DNA of 57,285 bases, from contig JAJPIX010000057.1 in the NCBI GenBank assembly GCA_021324545.1, forward strand, positions 1-57,285. The letters are read 5' to 3'. Made by a program: the position numbers and the translations under genes. Of this stretch, positions 19,024-26,610 are shown piece by piece (the first letter of the stretch is position 1; every line of letters begins with the position of its first letter). The notes beneath the pieces are model-generated. The model was given only the letters and a program-made list of their open reading frames with translations, ran no database searches and was not told where the DNA came from. The DNA comes from Alphaproteobacteria bacterium (lineage in GTDB: Bacteria > Pseudomonadota > Alphaproteobacteria > Micropepsales > Micropepsaceae).

Positions 19024-21987
19024 ATGCGCGCCGCCGGCCTTCTGGCAGCTTCCCTCCTGCTGGCCGCGTTGCCGGCCGCGGCCGATGCGCCTGTATCGCT
19101 CGGCAAGAATCTGGCCGGCGAAGCCTGCGAGCTTTCATCCGCCTCCGGCAACGCGCGGCCGATCAACTGCGGCGGTGCGTCCATGCCAGCGGGGGATCTG
19201 CGGGTCGCGCCTCTGGCCCAGGCTCTTCCTGCCGACATTTCCGCGCGCCATGGGGCGCTTGTCGCCATGCTCGAAGCCGGCGAAACGAATGAGGGCGAGG
19301 CGGTCTCTTGCGGTGACCCGCAATGGCTTGGCGGCGATGACGTCCTGCTGGTTTGCACGTTCCAGAGCAACGGCTGGCCGCACCTCATTCTTGGCAGCGT
19401 CAAGGATGGAAAGCTTTATCGCGCGGCCGGTCTGCCCTCTTCGCTTCCCGCGTTGCAGGCGGCAATGGCGCTCGCATCGGGCGTGGCCGTCTCGCCGGCC
19501 GAAGCCGCCGCTGCCATGCGCGCCGTTCAGGCCGCCTTGCCGGCCGAGGCCTTGCGTGTGGGCGCCGCCGACTATACGGGCTATGCGAAATACATCGAGG
19601 CCGCGCGGCTCGAGAGTGGCGCAGATGACTACGCCGCGGCCGAAGCGAACTATCGCAAGGCGCTCGCCGTCGAAACGCGTCTGTTCGGCGAGAAATCCGT
19701 GATCGTGGGACAGACGCTTGCCGAACTCGCGCTCCAGGTCAGCAACCAGGGCCGCTTCGACGAGGCCCAGGGCCTGTTCCAGCGCGCCACGCCCCTGATT
19801 CAGACGTCATCCAGCAACGCCGCGCGCGCGCGTCTTTCATCCTACCTTGCGCTTGATGCCGCCAACCGCCGCGATTACACGAGTGCCCTCAAATTCGCGC
19901 GCGAGGCCACCGCCATTCGCCGCGCGGATGTGGAGCAAAGCCAGGCGGCCGCCAGTGCGGCCTCCGATGGCGCTCCGTCCATCCCGCCCAATGAAGGCGA
20001 GCTGGCCCACAGCCTGCGCATTGAAGCCGAGATGGCGCTCCGGCTGGGCGATCTGCCCAGCGCGCGGGCCGCCGCCGAAGAGGCATCCCTGATCGTCAGC
20101 CAGGAGCCAGGCCTGCCCCTGTGGTGGCGCCCCGCCGTGGTATCGCTGATGGGCGAAATCAACGAGCGCGAAGGCCGCGTGGTGGCGGCCGAAGCGGCCT
20201 TCCGCGATGCGCGCGATCTCGACAAGAAGCTGTTCGGCGACAATGCGCCAACCGTTCTTGCCGACATGCGGCTCGGCCAGTTCTATTCCGACCAGCAACT
20301 CTATGATCCTTCGATCGCCGCCTATAACGAGGCGTTTGCCATCCTGGCAAAGGATCAGGTCGCGCGCGCCATTGTCGTTCCCGATCAGATCGTACCCTAC
20401 ATCGCGGCCGCGTCCGCGACCCCCGGCAACGACGCCGACATGTTCCGGGCCAGCCAGTACGCCAACTCCAGCGTCGCCGATCAGACGATTGCGCTCGTTG
20501 CCGCGCGGCGGGCCGCCGGCAATGCGTCGCTGTCCGATCTGATCCGTCAGGCCCAGGATGCGGCGCGCGCCCGCGACGAGGCGCGCATGGAACTTGCCGC
20601 TGAATTCGCCAAGCCCGACGATTCGCGCAGCGGCGCGCGCGAGCAATCGCTGCAAAGCGATATTCAGGCGGCGTCGGCGCGCGCGGATTCGCTGCTGGTG
20701 CAGGTGAAGCAGCAGTTTCCCGAATATGCCTCCATGGCCAATCCCGGGCCGGTGGAACTCAAGGATGTTCAGGCCGCGCTCGGACCGCATGAAGCGATGA
20801 TTGTTTTCGTGATCGGCCTCAATCAGAGCTACGGACTTCTGGTCACGCGCGACGGATTTGATGCCCAGCCGCTCAAGATCAGCGAGACCGAGCTCGATGC
20901 CGACATCGCCGATCTGCGCAAGGCCTTTGCGCCCACGCTTGGCAAGCTTCCGCCATTCAGCCTGAAAACCTCACATGATCTTTATCAGGCGCTGCTTGCA
21001 CCATTCGAAGCAAAGCTCGCTGGCGTGGACAGCCTGATCGTCGTCCCAAATGGCGCGCTTGCCAACCTTCCGCTGTCGCTGCTCGTCACAGAAGCGCCGG
21101 CCGGCGATCAGAATTATGCGCAGGCCGCCTGGCTTGTGCGCCGCATGGCCGTGAGCGATGTGCCGTCGCCGCGCGCGTTCCTGTCGTTGCGCGAAGAGCG
21201 GGAACATCATGCGCCTGCGCCGCGCGGCTTTCTGGGCGTGGCCAATCCCGCCTATGCGGGCGCGTCCGGCGCCGCCGGCGCCAGGGCGCTTTCGGCGCTG
21301 ACCGTCGCCTGCCGCGAGGAAGGCCCGATTGATCCTGCTCTCTTGCGCGCGCTTCCGCCGCTGCCGGAAACGGCCGGCGAAGTTCAAACCGTGGCTGCGC
21401 GCCTCGGCAACGGAAACGCCACGGTTCTTTCGGGCGGCAATGCCACGGAATCGGCGTTGCGTGGCGAGCCGCTAGATCAGTTCGCCGTCATCTATTTCGC
21501 CACGCATGGCATCCTCCCGGGCGAGCTGCACTGCGCGGGCGAACCGGGCCTGGCCCTTTCGCCGCCGGCCGGTGCAGCACGAAGCACCCCGGGTGACGGG
21601 CTGCTCACGGCCAGTGAAATCGCCGGGCTCAGGCTCAATGCGGATCTGGTGGTGCTGTCGGCATGCAATACGGCAGAATCCGGCAGCGCCAATGGCGGCG
21701 GGTCGCTGGAAGGTCTTGCGGATTCCTTCTTCGCGGCCGGCGCCCGCGCCGTCCTTGCCAGCCACTGGCAGGTTCCGTCTGGCGCGACCGAGCATCTGAT
21801 GATCGGCGTGTTCGATCGCACAGGCCGCGGTGGCTCCGATCTGGCGCAGGCTCTCCGGCAATCCCAGCTGCAACTGATTTCCCAACCCGCAACCGCGCAC
21901 CCGTTCAACTGGGCCGCCTTCACCATCATCGGCGATGGCGAAACGCTGGCCCCGTCGAATGTGCAAAGCGCAAAGGCAGGTGAATGA
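19024..21987 (+). CDS. Exported TPR-CHAT domain protein (caspase-like peptidase)
   Basis: 987 residues from the ATG at 19024, nine bases after GGAG; earlier in-frame GTG/ATG codons overlap the tpsA stop. There is a signal peptide (MRAAGLLAASLLLAALPAAA), then an N-terminal region of about 150 residues, several TPR units (about 190-470) and a coiled-coil stretch. A C-terminal CHAT domain has His828 (YFATHGIL) and Cys881 (LSACNTAESG), the clan CD dyad, plus conserved VVPNGALANLPLSLL and FAAGARAVLASHWQV. The signal peptide implies that the caspase-like domain works in the periplasm or outside. A role in processing the exoprotein or sensing its secretion is inferred from the operon; some CHAT proteins are scaffolds, but here the dyad is intact. 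Confidence 0.92.
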   Translation: MRAAGLLAASLLLAALPAAADAPVSLGKNLAGEACELSSASGNARPINCGGASMPAGDLRVAPLAQALPADISARHGALVAMLEAGETNEGEAVSCGDPQWLGGDDVLLVCTFQSNGWPHLILGSVKDGKLYRAAGLPSSLPALQAAMALASGVAVSPAEAAAAMRAVQAALPAEALRVGAADYTGYAKYIEAARLESGADDYAAAEANYRKALAVETRLFGEKSVIVGQTLAELALQVSNQGRFDEAQGLFQRATPLIQTSSSNAARARLSSYLALDAANRRDYTSALKFAREATAIRRADVEQSQAAASAASDGAPSIPPNEGELAHSLRIEAEMALRLGDLPSARAAAEEASLIVSQEPGLPLWWRPAVVSLMGEINEREGRVVAAEAAFRDARDLDKKLFGDNAPTVLADMRLGQFYSDQQLYDPSIAAYNEAFAILAKDQVARAIVVPDQIVPYIAAASATPGNDADMFRASQYANSSVADQTIALVAARRAAGNASLSDLIRQAQDAARARDEARMELAAEFAKPDDSRSGAREQSLQSDIQAASARADSLLVQVKQQFPEYASMANPGPVELKDVQAALGPHEAMIVFVIGLNQSYGLLVTRDGFDAQPLKISETELDADIADLRKAFAPTLGKLPPFSLKTSHDLYQALLAPFEAKLAGVDSLIVVPNGALANLPLSLLVTEAPAGDQNYAQAAWLVRRMAVSDVPSPRAFLSLREEREHHAPAPRGFLGVANPAYAGASGAAGARALSALTVACREEGPIDPALLRALPPLPETAGEVQTVAARLGNGNATVLSGGNATESALRGEPLDQFAVIYFATHGILPGELHCAGEPGLALSPPAGAARSTPGDGLLTASEIAGLRLNADLVVLSACNTAESGSANGGGSLEGLADSFFAAGARAVLASHWQVPSGATEHLMIGVFDRTGRGGSDLAQALRQSQLQLISQPATAHPFNWAAFTIIGDGETLAPSNVQSAKAGE

Positions 21988-22694
21988 TGCGCAAGAAGAC
22001 AGGAAGGCCCGCTCTGGCCCTGATCGCACTGTTGCTTTCCTCAACGGCAACCTTTGCTGCACAGTATGTGGTGGTCGAAGCCCGTGGCGTGGCCCTGAAG
22101 GCCGGCGCCACGCTCGATGCCGGTCAGCCGCTGATCCTGCAGCAGGGCCAGCATGTCACGCTGATCTCCGACACCGGCGTCACGCTCAAGATTGACGGCC
22201 CCTACAACAAGCCCCCGTCAGCTGCGGCTTCGGGCGGCGTGGATGTCGCCTCCACCCTCAAGGGTCTGGGAACCGAGCAGCAGGCCCGGCTTGGCGAAGT
22301 CGGCGTAACGCGCGGCGCTGCGCCCGTTCCGCCTTTGCCAGAAGCCTGGCTGGTGGATGCCACGCGCTCCGGCAAGGCCTGCATCGAGGAAGGCCAGCAG
22401 CCCATATTCTGGCGGGCGCAACCCAACGCCGCCGCAAGGCTTGCGATCCAGCCGTCCGACCGCAGCTGGAAGGCCGAAGCCCAGTGGCCGGCCGGCCAGA
22501 GCCGCATTTCGCTGGCCACGCCCGTCGTGATCCACGGCAATGCGACCTATTTCGTCTCTTTCAATGGAACGGAATCGGCGATTACCATGAACACCATTCC
22601 GGCCTCTCTCACGACCGACCGGATGCGCGCGGCCTGGATGGCGGATAAGGGATGCGAGGCGCAGGCGGAGGCTCTTCTTCGAACGCTGCAATGA
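21984..22694 (+). CDS. Exported FecR-like protein of unknown function
   Basis: 236 residues. The start overlaps the CHAT stop by four bases (ATGA), with AGGTG just upstream. A signal peptide (LALIALLLSSTATFAA) leads into a short beta-rich region of FecR-like rhythm: G..L.AGQPL.L..G..VTLIS..G..L...GPYN, residues about 35-75. The rest has two Cys (CIEE and KGCEAQ) that could pair, and a second beta-rich section (ISLATPVVIHGNATYFVSF). I do not recognise a catalytic motif. FecR-like domains bind ligands or partners in the periplasm. Wedged between the CHAT protein and the CHASE2 cyclase, it may link the two, which is inference only. Confidence 0.75.
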   Translation: MMRKKTGRPALALIALLLSSTATFAAQYVVVEARGVALKAGATLDAGQPLILQQGQHVTLISDTGVTLKIDGPYNKPPSAAASGGVDVASTLKGLGTEQQARLGEVGVTRGAAPVPPLPEAWLVDATRSGKACIEEGQQPIFWRAQPNAAARLAIQPSDRSWKAEAQWPAGQSRISLATPVVIHGNATYFVSFNGTESAITMNTIPASLTTDRMRAAWMADKGCEAQAEALLRTLQ

Positions 22695-24709
22695 CGCTTT
22701 TCGCGCGCGCAGGCGCCGCGTTCGGGAATTTTCGCGATTTCGTCAAGAACAGCCGGTTCGGCCGGTTCGTCAATCCCGCGATTGTGCTTGCAAGCATGGT
22801 CGCGGCCGCGGCTGTCGCCGCCTTCCTTGTCGGCAATGTGATGGTGCTCACCAGCGCCGACCGCTTCGTGCAGGACTGGGAGATCGCCCATCTTCAGCCC
22901 AGCGAGCCGCAGGACCCCGACATCGTATTCGTGGCGATCACCGAAGATACGCTGCAGCAGTTTCCCTATCGCTCGCCGGTGGATCGCGGCTTTCTCAACA
23001 ATCTTCTCATATCGCTTGCGGCCAAGCATCCGCGCGCGGTGGGTCTTGACCTTCTCTTCGACCAGCCGACCGAGCCCGCCAAGGATCGGGCCTTGCACCG
23101 GACGCTGGCCGGTTATCCGCTGCCGCTTGTCGTGTCCTATACCGACGATCCGCATGTGGTGAACGCGCAGCAGAAGGCCTATCTCGATGCCTTCGTCCCG
23201 CGCGATCTGCGGGTTTATGCAACGCTCGCCGCCGATCAGTTTGGCACGGAGCGCTGGATTTATCCCGGCGGGCGGGACAGGTCGGGAAAATACATGCCGG
23301 GTTTCGCGCGCGGACTTGCCGCGAAGGTTGGCGTCAGGACCTCCAGAAAACAGGTGCCGATCGTATGGCACGGCAAGCCCGGCCGCGCGATCGAGGGCCA
23401 GGAAGAGCCGGCATTCAAGGAATATCCGGCGCATGCCGCGCAGTTTCTTCCCGAATCGTGGTTCCGCAACAAGATCGTTCTCATTGGCTCCGATCTCAGC
23501 CTGACCGACCTGCACCGCACGCCCTACAATTCCGCCGCCGATGCGCGGATGATGCCGGGCACGCTGATCTTCGCGCACAGCCTTTCGCAACTCATTCATC
23601 ACACGCCGTCGCCGCTCGTGCCCTGGCAGGTGAATTTCGTGATGGCGCTGGCGCTGGCGGCGATCGGCGGCGGGCTCGGCATGCGCCATAACCGGCTTGC
23701 CCTGCGTGTCGGCGCGGCCGTGGCCGTGGTTGTCGTGTTCTGGCTCGGCGGCGCGTGGGTCTATCACGTCTCCAACCACATGCTCGGGCTGCTGTCGCCC
23801 ACGCTGGCCCTTGCCATGAACTTCACGGCCATGGATTCGCGCGCCGGCCGCGAGGCGCGCAAGCAGAAGAAATTTATCCAGGGCGTTTTTTCCCGCTACG
23901 TCTCGCCCAAGGTGGTCGCGGAAATCCTCAAGGACCCGGCAAAGGCGCTGCTGGGCGGCGTCCGCCGCGAAATGACCTACATTTTCACCGATGTCGCCAA
24001 TTTCACGACCTTTTCGGAAACGATGGATTCAAAGGATCTGGCGCGCATCCTCAATCTCTATTTCGACGGCCTGACGCAAATCGTCCTCAGGCATGACGGC
24101 ACATTCGACAAATTCATCGGCGATGCGATTTTCGCATTCTTCAATGCGCCCGTTGACCAGCCGGACCATGCCGAGCGCGCGGTCAAATGCGCGTTGGAAA
24201 TCGACGAATTCTGCGAAAAGTTCCGCGTGGACCGGCTGCAAGAAAATCTTCCGTTTGGCATCACGCGCGTTGGCGTGCACACGGGCACCGCCGTTGTCGG
24301 AAACTTCGGATCGCAGACAAACTTCAACTACACGGCCCAGGGCGACTCGGTGAACACGGCCTCGCGGCTGGAAGGCCTCAACAAGATGTTCGGCACCCGC
24401 ATCTGCATCAGCGGAAGCACGCACGCGCTCTGCCGGAACATGCCGCAGCGGCCCGTGGGTTCGGTGGTCCTGAAGGGCAAGACAGTGGCCATAGACGTCT
24501 GGCAGCCCTTGCGCGAGGGCGAAATGTCCGAAAGTTTCCTTGCGCGCTACATCGCCGCCTATGCCAAACTCAGGGAGGAATCGCCCGAGGCGCTTGCGCA
24601 ATTCGAAGCCCTGTCGCGTGAAGCCCCAGGCGATCCCTGCGTGGCATTCCACCTGAAGCGGCTGCGCGAAGGCGAAAAAGGCATCACCATGGTCATGCAC
24701 GAAAAATGA
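22691..24709 (+). CDS. CHASE2-domain adenylate cyclase (class III)
   Basis: 672 residues from an ATG at 22691 that overlaps the previous stop by four bases. One N-terminal transmembrane helix (about 24-50) precedes a periplasmic CHASE2 domain (about 50-305; PDIVFVAITEDTL, AVGLDLLFDQP, KIVLIGSDL). Three transmembrane helices (about 315-395) and a class III cyclase domain follow. Metal ligands Asp434 (FTDVANFT) and Asp478 (DKFIGDAIF), adenine-specifying Lys474 and Asp552 (AQGDSVNTASR), and transition-state Asn555/Arg559 are all present, so ATP to cAMP is predicted. CHASE2 is a sensory domain facing the periplasm, where the TPS, CHAT and FecR-like products pass. The channel encoded downstream binds cyclic nucleotide. 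Confidence 0.93.
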   Translation: MTLFARAGAAFGNFRDFVKNSRFGRFVNPAIVLASMVAAAAVAAFLVGNVMVLTSADRFVQDWEIAHLQPSEPQDPDIVFVAITEDTLQQFPYRSPVDRGFLNNLLISLAAKHPRAVGLDLLFDQPTEPAKDRALHRTLAGYPLPLVVSYTDDPHVVNAQQKAYLDAFVPRDLRVYATLAADQFGTERWIYPGGRDRSGKYMPGFARGLAAKVGVRTSRKQVPIVWHGKPGRAIEGQEEPAFKEYPAHAAQFLPESWFRNKIVLIGSDLSLTDLHRTPYNSAADARMMPGTLIFAHSLSQLIHHTPSPLVPWQVNFVMALALAAIGGGLGMRHNRLALRVGAAVAVVVVFWLGGAWVYHVSNHMLGLLSPTLALAMNFTAMDSRAGREARKQKKFIQGVFSRYVSPKVVAEILKDPAKALLGGVRREMTYIFTDVANFTTFSETMDSKDLARILNLYFDGLTQIVLRHDGTFDKFIGDAIFAFFNAPVDQPDHAERAVKCALEIDEFCEKFRVDRLQENLPFGITRVGVHTGTAVVGNFGSQTNFNYTAQGDSVNTASRLEGLNKMFGTRICISGSTHALCRNMPQRPVGSVVLKGKTVAIDVWQPLREGEMSESFLARYIAAYAKLREESPEALAQFEALSREAPGDPCVAFHLKRLREGEKGITMVMHEK

Positions 24710-26166
24710 TGCTCTGGCCCATTATCGCTTTCGTCCTGCTGCTCATTCTGCGCTTCGTCGTGGAACCGCTGGTGCGCGGGCATGAGCCCTCCGCCTATGT
24801 CGGGCCCACCGAAAGCGCGCTGGCCATCGCCATTCTGGTAGCGCTTTCGCTCGTCATCGATGTCATCATCCGCAAGTTTTACTGGCATGGCTATCTCATG
24901 CGCCGGCGCAAGCGCGAAACGCCTGCGCTCATCCAGGATATTGTCACCATCACGCTCGTTCTCATCGGGCTTGCGATCGGATTGTGGTGGCAGGCAGGTC
25001 TCACGCTCACCGGCATCGCCGCGGCTTCCGGCGCGGTGGCCTTCGTGCTTGGCATCGCGCTTCAGCCCGTCATCCAGGATCTGTTCAGCGGCCTTTCGAT
25101 CAATTTCGAGGGGTCCTACACGCTGGGCGACTGGATCACGGTGTTTTCCGAAGACATGGAGCAGCCGGTTTATGGCCGCGTCTCCGGCATGACATGGCGG
25201 GCCACGTTTCTCACGCTCGAAGACAACACGCAGCTCGTGGTGCCCAACAGCATGATCACCACCAAGCCGGTGCTGAATCACAGCCGCAATCAGGCGCCCA
25301 AGATGCTGACAGTCGAGGTCGCGCTCGACAACCGGCTTCCGGCCGACCGCGTGGTGGACATGCTTCTGGGCGAGGCGCTGAAGATTTCGCGCCTGCCGGG
25401 CATGGCGCGCACGCCGGAGCCGACGGTTCTCCTGCGCAATCTCGACAAGGATTCGCTCGACTATGAAGTGCGGTTCCATGTCTATCCCGACCAGATCAAC
25501 CCGGGGCCCGCGAAATCGCTGATGCTCCGCGCGCTCCACGACGTGATCCAGCAGAACGAGCTGCCCCTGCCGGTCATGCAGGTCGAAATGGCTGAGCCGC
25601 CGGACGTGGAATACCTGCTCGGCGAAGAAGAGGTTTTCGATTCGCTGTCGCACGTCGAAATTTTCATGAACGCGCTCAGCAAGGATCAGTTGCGCGAGCT
25701 GGCGCGAAACTGCAAGCCGTCCGAATTCGAAGCCGGTTACGTCCTGATGAAACAGGGCGACAGCGCATCCTCCATGTTCGTCATCCTGGAAGGCGCCGCC
25801 GCGATTTCGGTGCTCGACAAGAGCGGCACAGCGCAGGAAGTCGCGATTTCGGCCACCGGCGATGTTGCCGGCGAAATGTCGCTGTTGACCGGGGCGCCGC
25901 GCAGCGCAACGGTGACCGCGCTTACCCGGCTGCGCGTCGTCGAAATAACCAAGCAAGCCCTTGAAGAACTTCTGAAAAAGGCGCCCGAGCTGCTGGATCG
26001 TTTCAGCGCCATCCTGGCCCAGCGTCAGCACGAACTGGACGAACATGCCAGCCGTCTGGCCAACCAGAAGAAGACCCAGATGGACCTTCTGGCGCGCATG
26101 CGCGCCACCTTCTCCAACCTCTTTGGCGGCGGCAAACGCGATCGCGTGGAAGCCGGCGGCTCCTAG
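24706..26166 (+). CDS. MscS-family mechanosensitive channel with C-terminal cyclic-nucleotide-binding domain
   Basis: 486 residues, again starting within the previous stop (ATGA). Three to four transmembrane helices lie in residues 1-130. The pore-lining helix and beta domain are MscS-like (GIALQPVIQDLFSGLSINFE, TLGDWITV, VPNSMITTKPVLNHS). Residues about 320-440 are a cNMP-binding domain with GYVLMKQGD and a phosphate-binding cassette GDVAGEMSLLTGAPRSATV, where Glu390 and Arg399 are the ribose and phosphate contacts. Family precedent (bCNG channels) is cyclic-nucleotide modulation, often with reduced mechanosensitivity. The adenylate cyclase gene directly upstream supplies the expected ligand. 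The final residues are Lys/Arg-rich. Confidence 0.94.
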   Translation: MMLWPIIAFVLLLILRFVVEPLVRGHEPSAYVGPTESALAIAILVALSLVIDVIIRKFYWHGYLMRRRKRETPALIQDIVTITLVLIGLAIGLWWQAGLTLTGIAAASGAVAFVLGIALQPVIQDLFSGLSINFEGSYTLGDWITVFSEDMEQPVYGRVSGMTWRATFLTLEDNTQLVVPNSMITTKPVLNHSRNQAPKMLTVEVALDNRLPADRVVDMLLGEALKISRLPGMARTPEPTVLLRNLDKDSLDYEVRFHVYPDQINPGPAKSLMLRALHDVIQQNELPLPVMQVEMAEPPDVEYLLGEEEVFDSLSHVEIFMNALSKDQLRELARNCKPSEFEAGYVLMKQGDSASSMFVILEGAAAISVLDKSGTAQEVAISATGDVAGEMSLLTGAPRSATVTALTRLRVVEITKQALEELLKKAPELLDRFSAILAQRQHELDEHASRLANQKKTQMDLLARMRATFSNLFGGGKRDRVEAGGS

Positions 26167-26549
26167 AAGAACGTCAGAACCACGTAGATCATGCCGACAT
26201 AGGTCAGCTGATGCACAAGCTGATCGAGCCCGAAGATGATCCAGTAGGGCAACATGTCGATGGTCAGCTTCAGCCGCTCGTCAATCTGCTGCTTGGCCCA
26301 GTCGGCGTGATAGTGGATCACGAATTCGGCCGCGAGCATCAGCATGATCGGAACGGGATGGCTTGTCAGGATGAGAAGCGCGGGAATAGAGCCCAGCAGA
26401 TGCAGGCCCGCGTGAATCAGGCCGCCGGCGTGCCCGTAAATGCCCTTGTTCCTGTACTGATAGGACGTCTGCAGAACGAAATCGCAGACAAAATGCTTCA
26501 GCTCGAAGGCGACCATCGCCCACAGAACGATTCCCACCGCCGTGCTCAT
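26163..26549 (-). CDS. DUF3307-like small membrane protein
   Basis: 128 residues, four hydrophobic segments. Features typical of DUF3307 are visible: HFVCDFVLQ near the N-terminus, HAGLHLL in the second helix, and EFVIHYHADWAKQ with a charged, His-rich motif inside the membrane region. The function is unknown; the buried His/Asp pattern could bind metal. It converges on the channel gene, and both stops lie within a shared CTAG at 26163-26166, so the two transcripts must overlap. Confidence 0.82.
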   Translation of the reverse strand: MSTAVGIVLWAMVAFELKHFVCDFVLQTSYQYRNKGIYGHAGGLIHAGLHLLGSIPALLILTSHPVPIMLMLAAEFVIHYHADWAKQQIDERLKLTIDMLPYWIIFGLDQLVHQLTYVGMIYVVLTFF

Positions 26550-26610
26550 GCCCGGATTTCCTTCGACGCCGGACCGGGATTTAGCACGCGGGCGCGGCCG
26601 CGAACAGCAC

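Noticed and set aside
15221..19138. 1305-codon open frame antisense to the exoprotein gene
   Set aside because: High-GC repeats of Gly/Asn/Thr codons leave the complementary strand free of stops. The product is compositionally odd with no motif, and the sense strand has clear domains.
24559..26046. 495-codon open frame antisense to the MscS-CNB gene
   Set aside because: Arg/His/Gln-rich shadow with no family motif.
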